Origin: Zantedeschia hybrid cultivar
Taxonomy: Eukaryota; Streptophyta; Magnoliopsida; Alismatales; Araceae
Assembly: GCA_030544215.1 (NCBI GenBank)
Contig: JARZZO010000004.1
Span: forward strand, 14,806,501 to 14,870,500
Reading direction: 5' to 3'
Length of the DNA: 64,000 nt
Each line of letters opens with the position of its first letter. The stretch's first letter is position 1. The translations under genes were made by a program, and so were the position numbers. The notes under the pieces were generated by a model. That model was not told the DNA's origin. It ran no database searches and worked only from the letters and a program-made list of their open reading frames with translations. Below, one piece after another: positions 33,675 through 46,145 of this stretch.

Positions 33675-36344
33675 GATAGAAGAAGTGAATCCTACATATC
33701 TTTGGCATTGCAGACTTGGTCATATAGGAGAGAAGAGGATTTCCCACCTATGTTCAAATAGATACTTGAATTCATTTGAATTCAAATCATTTGATACCCG
33801 TGAGTCGTGTCTCATGGGGAAGATGACCAAAGCTCCTTTTAGTGGACATGGTGAAAGGCTGTTGAGCTTCTGGAACTCATACACACGGATGTATGTGGAC
33901 CCATGTCAATAGAAGCTAAAACAGGATATCTCTATTTCATTTCTTTTATTGATGACTTCTCTAGGTATGGCTGTGTGTATTTAATGAGATATAAATCACA
34001 AGCTTTTGAGAAGTTTAAGGAATATAAGAATGAAGTAGAGAAGCAGACTGGTAAAAGTATTAAAACTCTTCGATCGGATCGAGGAGGTGAATACTTAAGT
34101 CTCGAATTCAGTTCTTACCGGAAGGACAATTGAATAATTTCTTAGTGGACCCCACCATATACGCCATAGCATAATAGTGTATCTGAAAGGAGAAATAAGA
34201 CCTTGTTAGACATGATCCCTTCCATGATGTCCTTGGCAGAATTACTATTGTCTATTTGGGGATATACTTTAGGGACTGCAACCTACTTGTTAAATAGGGT
34301 TTCGAGTAAGTCAGTTCCTACCACACCATATGAGATGTGGAACGGAAGGAAACCGAACTTTAATCATATTAAAGTTTGGGGGTGTCCTGCCCATGTGAAG
34401 AGGAATGACGCAGATAAGCTAGAGTCAAGAACAGACAAGTATAGGTTTGTGGGATATCCAAAAGAGACATTTGGATATTATTTCTATCACCCTTCTGAGC
34501 AAAAGGTCTTAGTGGCCAAGAGAGTTGTATTCCTGGAGAAGGAATATCTCCTCTAGAAAAACAGTGGAAGCCAGATAGAATTGGACGAGGTCCATCAACC
34601 ACAAACTGGAGACACTGTCTTATTAGATGAGACACCACCTACAGAAAATGCTCAAAATGAAACACAAATATTGCGAAGATCTGGTAGGGTACCTAGAGAA
34701 CCTGAGAGATATGTTGGACATATCTCTGACAGTTCATCTAAGGTACAGATAAATAAGGATGATGATCCTCAATCCTATCAGGAGGCAATTCGTAATTCTG
34801 ACTCCAAGAAATGGAAGGAAGCTATGGATTCAGAAATTTGCTCCATGTATACCAATCAGGTTTGGAACTTGGTTGACATACCTGAAGGAAAGGTCCCTAT
34901 CGGCTGCAAATAGATCTTCAAAAGGAAGATCAGAGCAGATGGACAAATTGACATTTATAAGGCTCGACTAGTGGCAAAGGGATATCGTCAAAGACAATGA
35001 ATTGACTATGATGAAACTTTTTCACCAGTAGCAATGATAAAGTCAATTAGCATCCTCCTTACCATTGCAGCATACTTAGATTATGAGATTTGACAGATGG
35101 ATGTGAAGACAGCTTTCCTTAATGGAAACCTGTCAGAAGAGGTGTATATGATACAACCTGATGGATTCACATCTAAGCAACATCCCAATAAGGTATGCAA
35201 GCTTCATAAATCCATTTATGGATTGAAGTAGGCGTCTCGAAGTTGGAATTTGAGATTTGATGAGGTTATCAAATCCTTTGACTTCATTCAAAATGAGGAC
35301 GAACCCTATGTTTACAAGAAGGTCAGTGGGAGCTCAGTGACCTTCTTAGTTCTCTATGTTGATGATATCTTACTCATTGGGAATGATGTAAGGATGTTGA
35401 AATCAACGAAGTCTTGGTTGTCCAAGACATTCTCCATGAAGGATTTGGGAGAAGTATCATATGTGCTGGGCATAAGGATCTATCGTGATAGATCAAAAAG
35501 GATGTTGGGAATGTCCCAATCCATGTACATAGATACTATACTAAGGAGATTTCAGTTGGAAAATTCCAAAAGAGATCTCATTCCTATGAGACATAGAATT
35601 TACCTATCTAAGGGCATGGCCCCTAGAACACCTGAGGAAGTAGAGCACATGAGTCGGGTACCCTATGCCTCGGCAATAGGGTCGAAAATGTATGCCATGA
35701 TATGTACTCGCCCTGATGTGGCTAATGCTTTCAGCATTACCAGCAGATATCAGAGTGATCTAGGCGAAGAGCACTGGAAAGCAGTCAAATGTATCCTTAA
35801 GTACTTGAGAAGAACTAAGGATCTTTTCTTACTATATGGAGGAGAAAAGGACTTGCAATTGAGAGCATATATAGACTCTAGTTTCCAGTCAGATTCAGAT
35901 GATATCAAATCCATGTCTGGATTTGTATTCATGTTAAAAAGAGGGGCAGTTAGCTGGAAGAGTTCCAAGCAAGAAACGACTGCGAATTCAACGACAGAGG
36001 CAGAGTAAATAGCTACGGCTGAAGCTGCCAAGGAAGCTGTCTGGATGAAGAAATTCATCTTGGAACTTGACATAGTTCCCAGCATATCAGATCACATCGC
36101 ATTATTATGTGATAATAATGGGGCCATCGCGCAGGCAAAGGAACCGCGGTCTCACCAAAGGTTGAAGCATATTCTAAGGCGCTTCCACCTGATTCGGGAG
36201 ATTGCTGCAAGGGGAGATGTGATGGTAGAGCGTGTACCATCAGAAGACAATATTGCAGATCCACTAACTAAGCCTTTGTCACAGATTGTGTTTGAGGGTC
36301 ATCGGAAAAAGACGGGCCTCAAGACTGTGGGCGATTGGTTGTAG
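33675..36344 (+). pseudogene. Element F pol: integrase, RT and RNase H; protease missing
   Basis: Pre-integrase domain YLWHCRLGHIGEKR follows the gag zinc knuckle after about 40 nt, whereas E and G have a protease region there. Integrase catalytic residues lie in FIDDFSRYG, RSDRGGEY and the SERRNKT region. RT follows from near 34900 with AFLNGN and catalytic YVDD (near 35360), continuous in 35250-36008. RNase H (SWKSSKQETTANSTTEAE, HILRRFHLIREIAA) ends with GDWL at 36344. Stops near 34911, 35091, 35229 and 36006 fall at positions where relatives have Trp, Gln or Tyr. Confidence 0.85.
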
Positions 36345-36345
36345 T

Positions 36346-36358
36346 ACAAGTGGGAGAT
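36346..36358 (+). other. Polypurine tract of element F
   Basis: CAAGTGGGAGAT lies directly before the TGTTAG start of the 3' LTR. It follows within a few bases of the end of pol. Confidence 0.85.
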
Positions 36359-38014
36359 TGTTAGTTTTTGGGTGTCCTACATACCAATTATGGGCCGTGT
36401 AGGCCCAATGTGTTGTACAATCTTGTTCAAATATAATTAAGTGATAATTAGAGCGTAAACTTGTAAAATGTGAATTGCTTTGCGTTGTCCCTAAGATATG
36501 TGGTTGTAATGTCAATTTCGAGATGTGATCTCGAATGTGAGTTTGACTGTATGTGGACACATACCTTAAACTGTTCATGATTGGAGAGAAATCACTCTAG
36601 GACATTGATTACTTGTAAATCAGCACGCATGATGTGTAGATGACCAATCTCACGGTCAAAGGTGCGGGGCACCAGCACATATGTGTGGGTGTTCATCCTG
36701 GGAGGATGTTCACTGAACTGATCCGCTGATGGATCTTCAGATGGTTAATTATACCTAATGTCAACTGAAGAGTCATCTGTCTCAGTAGTATCGTTGGTCC
36801 TTTAACCTGAGACATTAATGAGGTCTTGCGTGAGAACTAGTGTGGTTTAATGTTTGGTTAAATGACTTTAATCACAAGTCATGAAACACCGAATTATTAG
36901 CCACATCGGGATACATGCGAAGACCGTTAATGGTTAATAGGGGATCACTCACTGTCAGGTATATTACAGACAATTAATGAGTCATGACATAGACGCTCCA
37001 CTAAATCCCTGGCCAGGGTGGTATCAGTTCATTTAGAACGAACGTGAAATTATTACGGAAGTCATGGTCAGACGACACGATCACTAGTGGTTTGACGAAA
37101 CCATACCACACGATCGATTTGGACTCATAGAATGAGCGAGAGATTATAGCGATACGGTAACTGAAGACTTACAGGTGCCAGACAGGGAAAAATGAACCCG
37201 GCATCCTCTGGGATCACGCGGATTTGCTTGACCCAACACGATTAAAAAGGTCCGGAACAAATTAAACGATTATTGGGAATAGCCGGTTTAATTTACTTCT
37301 AATTAGATTAGAAGTTAATGGATCTTTAAACTAGAGTGATAATGGGCCTAGAGGATCGCACACAAATAACTCTTACAGAACGAAATATTATTGTATGGAA
37401 AAATATACTAAAGCATTAAATTCTTTTAAAAGTATATATGCAATAATATAAAGGGCATATATATAATATAAGTATTATTAGGCTTATTTTATAAGATAAA
37501 AATAATATATTAATATATAAAATACCCTGGGTTTACTTTAACCATGGTTGCCTTTTTAGCCGAGGCGGTTAAAGACGGGATTGGCTGAAACAGCGGTTCA
37601 AGCTGTCGCCTTACCATTCTATAAATAACCCATGTTCTCCAACCCGTAACCTAGCTAATGCTTTACCCATTCCAAAAGGTTGGCCGTCAGGTAAAGTTGG
37701 AAGGGTTGGACTCTTGCCAATAGAGCTCTTGAGGCTAGTGGGTTTGTGCGGATATTGGAGAAGAAGAGCTTCGTCGCTGCGTGGGTTGGTGTGGATTAAG
37801 CTCTAGAGGCCGGACGTTTGTACGGCTCAAAGCTTCGAGGAGTTCAGCATCAATTTTTATAGGATAACATATTCTGTGTAAGGTGATAAATCTCGTGTAA
37901 TTTATTTAGATCGTTTTTGTTGCATTAATCGGAGCTCGAACCGGTTTGGGAAATCATTATGTTTTATGCTCTTCCGCTTCTGTGATTTCCCGGGGGTTAC
38001 GATCGAACCCAACA
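36359..38014 (+). repeat. 3' LTR of element F
   Basis: TGTTAG...CCCAACA, 1656 bp, with a TATA box (TATAAATA) at 37620-37627. It is followed directly by the GAGAC duplication. Confidence 0.9.
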
Positions 38015-38019
38015 GAGAC

Positions 38020-38466
38020 ACCCCAAGAGCCTCCAACCTCTCTATCCACTCTATCATCTTCAATACATACGTCTACATTGAAAATCCCTCTGCCATTTGA
38101 GCCTTGAATTGTGAGAGATTTGGATATCTCATATCTCTCAACCCTACTCTACTCCTCAAACAGTTCCTTCAAGTAAAGAAGGATGGATCTGGCATCCATA
38201 TTTTCGTGTCGCCTCTGTAAGTCATTACTCATTGAGGCCAACCTATAGCATTGGGTAAGATTAGAGTCCTCTTTCCATTTTTCATACACAATCATATCAT
38301 CTTCAGCGGCATCCAATTCCGACTTAGGCGACTTTTCACTCTCCAAGACATAGGCAATTTGCTCAGATCTCCAGATAATCTTGAGATTTTTGAGCCAATC
38401 AGAGTAGTTTGGGCATGTTAACTTGTTGGCATCAAGTATGCCACATAGTAGATTTTGTGATGACAT
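38020..38466 (-). pseudogene. Element E gag N-terminus
   Basis: Minus-strand frame 38466-38149 begins MSSQNLLCGILDANKLTCPNY and reads a normal copia gag N-terminus (YSDWLKNLKIIW, YEKWKEDSNLTQCYRLASMS). Its continuation lies at 29011 and below, across element F. The start ATG is supported by the matching MSSHNLLRGILDAN start of element G. Confidence 0.8.
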
Positions 38467-38815
38467 TTTTGGCTACAAGAGAAAAAATATTGAAATTAAC
38501 AGATATTCAATTATTAGAAAAACATGATATGAACTTTTATCAAATTTTACTCTCACTAACTTTTGAGGAGTTGTATAACCCTCAGATATACAGAATGGAA
38601 GACGCCGATAGTCTTTTAGTGGGGATCAGAATCTCAATGACTCATGATGCGGTCTTGTGGATAGCATAATAAGCCACACCAAGATTATAGAGCAGTCAAC
38701 TCTTGGCACTTGTAACTTCTTGCAATCTCTAATCGTTATTTGGCTTCTATAATTTAGTGGTCTTGTGGATAGCACAATAAACCTTTTAATTTATGGTTTA
38801 AGCATTACCATCATT
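38467..38815 (-). other. Element E leader fragment with two hairpins
   Basis: Homologous to the G leader at 62100-62410. It contains two members of the TTGTG-CTATC-CACAA hairpin family (38646-38682 and 38755-38790, on the minus strand). Homology ends near 38815. Confidence 0.7.
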
Positions 38816-40185
38816 ATATTACAACAATAGATTCGGATGCTACTAGTAACACGATTAATGCAAAAAAATTTAGAAGTTTTACGAAGAACATATGTTTAAA
38901 ATAAGTCGTTTATTAGTCGGAATCGGGACATTATTAGATGGGAAGGAAATCTTCTAGATTTCTGGGTTTGGAATACTCAGGATAGCAGGTTAGTGAAATT
39001 GACATAATTTTTTTATATAAATATTCAAAAACAATGAGATTAGTAGTATTAGAAAGATAATAAAAAGTTCTAAAACTTTATAGAAGAGAGTATTTTCTAA
39101 TTCAGATGTTTAAGAGGTCGAAGTTAAAGGTTTTCAGAAAAGGAAACTATAGGTAGCGTGAACAGAGACTGATTTGCACTAAGAAGTGACTTTGACATGG
39201 AGATTAAGTCATGAGGACTTGGAGTTCGACTCTAGCAAGGAAAGGGGATCTTAGTGATTGTATTAGGAAGAAATATAAATAGTGCCTTGGGGTAATACAT
39301 AAACTTTATTGCATGCAACTCTCTTCCAAGGGTAAGTTCATGTGGTGTTCTTAAGAGAATATAGTTGATTCATAATTCTTTCTTTTGGGAATTTGATTCT
39401 AATCAACATTTTGTATTATTGAAGCCTTGGAGAACATGGGAAGAGCTTAAAGAATGTAAAAAAGAGTTTATAAGAGGAAGAAACTATAGATTGATAGCAA
39501 GGAAGGCATAGGGGAGCTAAAAACCGATCTTTGTTTAAGAGGTAGGCGGATAACTCTAAACATGATCTATTTTATGTTAAAAATTATATTATTTTTAAAG
39601 AGTTTAAAAAGTTAATCAATTAGTAATAAGTATTATCTATATGTCTACTTCATGATCATCAAGTTTCATATTTTTGTGATCTTCTTTACTATTTATTCTA
39701 TGATTATTATCTTAGCATATACAATTTGTCCATTTAACCTGTTTTGTTTCTAACTGTGATCACCTGAGTTATAGATATTTTTTTCTCCCTTGTATGATAT
39801 TCAATTGAGTTGAAATTTTGACAGAATTCTATCTTTCGTGCTATATCTATGTATAATAAATTTCATAATGTTTTGAGTTTTTTGGGTATTTAGTCTGTAA
39901 TATTCTTCTTAGACTATTAATATGTCCGTGCAATTTTGAAATTCCAACGTGGGAATATTATATCTCACTTGATTCATATCTAAATAATGCCAAATTTTTT
40001 AAATACTTTTGTTATATTATACTTGACTTCTACGTAAAATTTGAGAATGACCTCATTTGCTATTTATGTTACGCTCTATTCTGATTTACTGGAATTCTAT
40101 TTAAGTCAGATTTTCATAATCGAAGCGAGAACCATATCATATCAACCGAGTAGCAAAATTGATGAAACTTTGTCCACACTTTACA
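38816..40185 (+). other. Left part of a probable gypsy LTR remnant, AT-rich
   Basis: No ORF of note. TATAAATAG at 39274-39282 is followed by a leader with CCAAGG/GTAAGT near 39340. The sequence continues after the nested solo LTR (42268 onward) and ends GGCATAACA at 43766, a typical LTR terminus. The left boundary was not found. Confidence 0.35.
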
Positions 40186-42262
40186 TGTAACGACCCGTCA
40201 CCCTATAATCGGGGATCCGATTACTAAATAGGTACCGAATCATTAATTTGGAGCCAAACCAAGATCTCGATAAGTCTGAAAAATAAATGATAAAGTAAGC
40301 TAAACATTCACATCACATCGAATTGTAAAGAAAGTGCAGAAATTAAAAATTATTACAATTCTACTTGACTCAGCAATTAATTACATATTCCAACAGAAAA
40401 TAAATAATTAAGCGTACAGGCTAGAAAATAAAATAACAACTACATCGGAGCATACCCCGGAATAGCGGCTGCTGGCGCGCAACCCAAAGCAACACTCTCC
40501 TCGCTATGCCTGCCTGGAACCCTCATCTGAAAACGACAGGGGGTGAGTCTCATCAAAAAAAGACTCAGTAGGGATCTTTCGATCCCCACCACCCACTCAC
40601 ACACCCACAAGTGCAATGCACAAATATAAGCAATTTAACTAAATAAAGCTGTAACACAATTCCTAGATTTCGATATAAAACACACGCATTTATAACAGTA
40701 ACATGCACGATTCCGAAACCACCCTACCACGGAGTCCACAACTAGCGTCTCAGCTAAACACACAAGTCACAAGGCCGAACGCGGAAAACACCGACCCGCT
40801 GAGACCAAAAAACAACCCCTCGGATAGCGCACTGGTTACTCCGGCCTGACCTGGCTCAAGGTGGTTTTGCTTCTCCCAGCACGAGTGACACTCCGAATGT
40901 ACCACTCCCACACTGGTACTAGCTATACCCCGGGATACACCAGGTGACCCTCTCTCTAGGCGTCACTCCACCACTCCCACACTGGCGCCGTGTCACTCCC
41001 ACACTGACACGGGGTTCCTAAGCGCTAACAACTGTCACTCTAGGCCCACGATCGCACAAAACGCAACACGGTGCGATCCGATCATGTAGAAATCATCGTC
41101 CTCAAGTATGATTTCAGGCATACAATTAACCAAACTATCTATCAATGTAAACACATGTTAATTGCAAGAATTAATGAGATTCTGTCTTGAATCGCGTCGC
41201 CCAAGGCCGACGTCATTCAAGACTCCTAAACTGGTTCATGTGAAATATGGCCTCGAAAGATGGCCTAAAACGCGTCGTTCAAAGGGGTCGCCATTTAAAT
41301 GGCGTCGTTGTCCTTGGACGCCATTCAGTCCAAAGACAGTCTGTTATATGGGGTTAAATCGCATCGTGGGTGGGAAGCCGCCTTTTTAAATGGCGTCGCC
41401 GTCCCCAGACATCATTTAACCCTGACAGATAGGTTCTCCTCCGGCCTCCCTCGAGTTACAAAACGAGATTTCTCCCCCAAAATCGCACAAAACTCCATAA
41501 AAATAGAGAGGGGGGAGGAGAAACTAAGTACCCATTAAAAACCCACAATTCCTCATTACATGCAATTAGTATTTTCATTCCAAAAGTCCCCTAAACATGC
41601 TCCAAAGCGGGAAAGACATGATTTTAATCAAAACATCGCGAGGATTGTCACCCTACCGATTACTCGAACTCTCCAAGCCATCGAACCGCTTCACCACACG
41701 CTGCCGCTGGTACCGCCGTGGATGCCGTTACTCTATCGGGACGTCGGCCGCCGTCCGGAGATAAATGCGCCACGGAGGAAGTGATGCTGGTAGTGGAGGA
41801 AGTTAGGAGGTTGATGGAGTGGAGGGAGAGGAGAAATGGGGAGATGGAAGGAAGGAGAGGGGGAAAGGAGGCGCCGGAGGCCGGAGAGAAGAGAGGAGAG
41901 AGAGAGAAAAGGAGAGAGTGAGGGAAAGGAGGAAAGGTTCGCGGGGTCAAACTGAAACCGGATAAAACGCGTCGTCCAAGATCGACGCCATTCAGATGAC
42001 AAGCCGGGTCATACACTGTCATGCCAGGGCCGTACTCTGAATGGCGTCGACCATGCAAGACGCCATTCAGACGATAAGACCGGGGCCGTACTCTCGTGGC
42101 CCAAAACCAGCCCACGTGGCGCCTACGTGACACAGCCTAAAACGCGTCCACATTGCCGGACGCCGTTAGAGAAACCCAAGCCCCAACCCCACAAGGGCCC
42201 AAATCAAGGGATCCGACCCCGAAACTGGCCCGGTAACCGGATCCGAAACCTCAATCCTTACA
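40186..42262 (-). mobile_element. Solo chromovirus LTR (family C) with 5-bp target duplication
   Basis: On the plus strand it starts TGTAACGACCC and ends CAATCCTTACA, the inverse of the family C LTR. TTACA is duplicated at 40181-40185 and 42263-42267. Length 2077 bp. It holds about eight GCGTC-N10-GACGC motifs in two clusters (41194-41410 and 41968-42170). It is longer than either LTR of element C because it keeps both segments that those LTRs lost separately. Confidence 0.9.
41192..42172. repeat. GCGTC-N10-GACGC motifs, solo chromovirus LTR
   Basis: Copies near 41194, 41275, 41303, 41364 (imperfect), 41394, 41968, 42045 and 42147. The flanks alternate between AAAAC/GTTTT and AATGG/CCATT types. 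Confidence 0.85.
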
Positions 42263-42267
42263 TTACA

Positions 42268-43766
42268 TATGATCTATTTAACATGTTTGCCATGTTTAGC
42301 AATTTTCTGAATATGTTTTATAATATTCAGTCTTTTTGTTGATTTTTCAATTCTGAAAATTAGTTTTAATGGCGGAAAAATATGTTTGTTATTCCAAAAT
42401 TTTTAATAAAATTCCTTTGGCTATATTTTATATCCAAAAACTTATTTGTATCAACTACACTTTGATTTTCTATATATATAACCTATTTGACTCTTAAATG
42501 GCTATTTTGTATATAAAAGAAGCATATTGTGACTGTATATGTATCATTTGGCCTATTAAATTTTCAGATCCATGATAAGTTTGAAATCTGCGAAAATATG
42601 TTTATGTCATATTTGTTTGATATATTTTTGGATATTGTTATCTTAAAGAGATTAAGACTCATTCTATAAGCGTATGTGGATGAATTCTACCCGTGGGTAA
42701 CGAAAAAATCTCAGTGAATGTGTTTTGTTTGCAGTCATTCAAGTGGAACATTAGACTCCTCAGCTATACATGTGTCAAGACCTTAGCATATGTGTCTATA
42801 TACTCTGGTATTTATTTGTTCGACTCTTTATATGGTAGTTAGATGCATGTCTATTTGATATGTTTGGTGCATAATTATGAAACATAATTTACTATTTAGA
42901 TCCATTTGATTTAGCTTATAATCTACTTAGTTTGTTCTTTTGATATTTATGCTCAATTATTTTGATCTCAGCTTATTTGATTAAGAATCCATGTTCATTC
43001 TGAGTACCTATTCTGATAATATGAATTCTGATTTGATAAGCAACCATGCCATGACAAATTTGCTATATGTTCAGTTCGATTTGTTCAATTCGATATGTGA
43101 TTTGTTCAGTTCATGGTTAGTAGATTTGTTCAGTAAGATAAGAATTCGATCATGCTATATGTGTTACATGTTAGTCGATCTATTCATACTATTAGAAAAC
43201 ACATTTGATTTGATAAGTTTATATCTGACCATATTTTGTATCATGTTCTTATTTGAGATATATGTAGAACTATGTAAAATCATATTTAGTATAATTGTAT
43301 AATATGATCTATAAAAATTTACTATTTGTTAAGTCATGTGGATGGTTTAAAGCCTACTGAGTGGTTGTACTCATAAACCCTATTAACATCTTCAGAATCT
43401 GAGAAAGAAAATATGGAATTTGGGGAGACTTCTAATTGAGGCATTTGACATCTGTAAGAGGTTATCTAGATTTAAATTTATAGCTTTCCTAGATTTGATG
43501 TAATAGGGATGATGAGAGGTTGATGGATTTTCTTTATTTAGTGAGATTGAAAATTTATATACAAATTAGTGGATATTGTAATTTGTGAACTTTGGTATTG
43601 GCGATGTTTGGAGATTTTGGATTAATTGATAATTATGACATTTATTTAAATCGTCCTGTGGTTGTTTAGATCTCATATATGTTTGTTATGATATGATTTA
43701 GTCTGAAATTACGCTGTTGGAGTCTGAACTTAAAAAAAAAAAAAGACTCAGATCTAGGGCATAACA
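42268..43766 (+). other. Right part of a probable gypsy LTR remnant
   Basis: AT-rich and non-coding. A CCTACTGAGTGGTTGTACTC-like block near 43348-43370 resembles LTRs of Del/Tekay elements, and the end TCTAGGGCATAACA is LTR-like. No clear primer site follows. Confidence 0.35.
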
Positions 43767-44760
43767 ATATGGTTACCGAAGACTATTTAAGATAAGGAAG
43801 GAAGTGCAGTAGATGATCGCTTGGCATTACTGGGCATCTTTGGCAAGTGCAATCCTAGAAGGATCACCTTTTTCTTGGACATCCTAGCAGCCCATGTCCC
43901 GGAGAATGTGAACTTGCCAAAGGGACCATTATACGACGGGATGACAGATCCAATCAACCACTTTTAACAATTCAACTCGTACCTCTTAGTTCGAGGAGTA
44001 CCTAAGGCCGTCCAGTGTCGGCTATTCCCTCTTACACTTGAGAAGATTGCATCAACCTGGTTCGAAACTTTCGCTCCTGATTCCATTCATTCATTGGTAC
44101 AGCTTGGTCAGTTATTTATTGACCAATTCATGATGCCACTCGCCAATGTAAAACCTTTACTAGCCTACTGGATATCCTATAAGAGCCAGGTGAGACCCTT
44201 TGGGACTATGTCGCTAGATTCCACGCAGAAGTAGTGCAAATCCCCAATCTTGATAGCTCTATTTTGGTTTCGGCAATTATCAATGGCTTCATTGATATGA
44301 AACTGCTTAGTTCCATTGGGAAGAGGCACCCCCCAACATTCTAATATCTAGTTGCGCGTGCCCACAAATACATCAATCGTGAAGCCTTGATCCTAGCCAA
44401 AGTAAAAAGGGTAGTTGAGCTACCTTCGGCAAAAGCTTTCCCTGCCGAGTAACACCAACTTAATGATTTTGATTCATCCCGGAAGAAGGCTCGAAGGGAA
44501 GAAGCTCGAAGCCGAGAAAGGCACCAGTCACAACACTAGTACCATCTGCCCCTGCTAGCACTGTCGTCTCAAATTGTAATGGAAGTGAAGGGTAAGGACT
44601 TGCTTCGACAGCCAGTGCGAATGAAAATAGACCCTCAACACCGCGACCCCTAGAAGTATAGTAAATACCATCGTAAGAAGGCCCACTTGACAGATGAGTG
44701 TCGCCATCTCCGGTAGGAGATTAAGTGCCTCATTTGGGAGGGATATGTGCCCCAGTGATT
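43767..44760 (+). pseudogene. Fragment of a Ty3/gypsy gag
   Basis: Plus-strand reading with stops and frameshifts gives FFLDILAAHVPENVNLPKG, YDGMTDPINHF, RLFPLTLEKIASTWFETFAP and QLGQLFIDQFM, the retrotransposon gag core. Near 44698 it ends with a CRHL.EIKCLI.EGY-like segment common after that domain. It probably belongs to the element whose LTR remnant precedes it. No pol was found; copia-type sequence follows. 44761-44999 holds nothing I recognise. Confidence 0.65.
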
Positions 44761-44999
44761 ACTTCAACAAAAAAGATACTTTTTCCGAAACCCAGGACAC
44801 CTCTACAATTTTCTTATTTTACTCCCCTTCTTAACCTGCTACGCGCTAACTTGGGCATCAAAGGAGCTAACCTGGGACTACACCCGAGGCCCTTTCTAAC
44901 CACATGTGTCATGTGTAGATGGCCGAAACCCTCCCGTCTGGATCTTCTCCAACGATCTTGGATCCCCCGTCTACGACCGGTCCGTGGGCACCTCTCGAC

Positions 45000-46145
45000 T
45001 GCGTCACTTAGAAACTAATTTTTTGAAAATTCAAATTACCAATTTTGTTTGGATCCCAGATTTTGAGAAAACCAAAATATTATATTTTTGAAAATTTTAA
45101 CCTCCATGTTATGCCTTATATCATGTGTGGATTGTTAAAACTTATGGTGATCATGCACATGCGCCTAATTTATTGTATCATATGATGATATGATGTGGTT
45201 GTAGATCTATTTGTTGAATGGTTTGTGTTTAATTAAGTGCTAACTATTGAGGCCTCCGTGCTTCCCTCCCTCTCTCTTTCTAATGTACTTCTACCTTCCT
45301 TCAAAAATGTACTCCGTCATAAGGCATTCTTTTACAAGTTATGTATATTTGATATTTGTATCAAATTTATTGAATGTAAGTGATCACGATGACTGAGGAG
45401 GAGCGAGGATGATCCACAAGTGCAACTAGGAAGGCATCAGGAGATGAGATCACCAGGGCTTGTGTTTGTATATGATTAATATAATTGTTATATTAGTTGT
45501 CATGATTAACTATTTTGCTCCAGTTAATCGTCGTGATGTCCATGACCACATAATTGACATGTATGGATGATGCATGTATTTATTTATTTAATTTTGAATC
45601 AAATTGCTATCTAGGCATAATGAATAGTTAAATATATGTGATTTATTTATTTATTGTCATCTAGGATGAGACCAAGATAAAATTTTATGAAATCACTCAT
45701 TTCTAGAGTTTAAGTCATAACACAAATCATTGAGAATGTAACTGCGTGGCCCTGCATCATCATAGTTTTAGGATAGAAATTCAGGTCGGATAGATTTGTT
45801 GTGCTATCCACAAGACCTGTCTGATTCTGATGACAAGACTAAAACTATGGCGTGATGATGCCTTAAATGGGGTAGAGTCGCAGTGTATCCTTATTGTGCT
45901 ATCTAGAAGGATTGCAACTTAATCTATGCCCATCGCGTAATGATGGTATCACTTAAATAAGACTTAATGGTTTGTTGTGCTATTCACAAGACTATTATTG
46001 ATTCGGAGGTCAAAGTACGATCATATTTTATAAGGAGTTCAAGTGTCAAGAGTTGGCTGCTCTCTGATCATAGTGTGATTTGTTATACTATCTACAATGT
46101 CACATTATGAGTCAGTGACATACTAATCTCCGTTAGGAGACCATT
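45000..46145 (+). other. Element D: copia leader fragment with four-hairpin array
   Basis: Homologous, in opposite orientation, to the G leader at 62100-63370. Hairpins at 45784-45826, 45877-45918, 45965-45997 and 46071-46111 share the apical TTGTG-CTATC-CACAA pattern. Element D is cut at 46145 by chromovirus C and continues at 54360 with the gag start. Confidence 0.75.

Larger units (their letters stand above)
29017..38014 (+). mobile_element. Element F: complete plus-strand copia retrotransposon with GAGAC target duplication
   Basis: LTRs 29017-30684 and 36359-38014 and GAGAC at both 29012-29016 and 38015-38019. There is an initiator-Met-type primer site at 30686, a 2.1-kb leader with two hairpin arrays, gag, integrase, RT, RNase H and a polypurine tract. 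Protease is missing. In-frame stops in gag and pol are frequent and the first LTR base pair is TA rather than TG, so it is a dead copy. It is inserted in the gag of element E. Confidence 0.9.
22430..38815 (-). mobile_element. Element E: degenerate minus-strand copia element, host of two later insertions
   Basis: 3' LTR 22430-23972, polypurine tract at about 23973-23985 (GTGGGAGAT on the minus strand), RT/RNase H 24060-24788, then RT-INT-PR-gag 26345-29011, gag N-terminus 38020-38466 and leader 38467-38815. A solo LTR splits RT and the complete element F splits gag. Removing them rejoins homologous sequence, as comparison with element G shows (the gag region at 61600-61690 reads across the F site). 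No 5' LTR is recognised to the right of 38815. Confidence 0.75.

Noticed and set aside
41718..41921. Arg/Glu-rich ORF and its mates at 46465-46695 and 52587-52922
   Set aside because: These repeat in all family C LTR copies at a purine-rich block and change frame between copies, so they are not coding.
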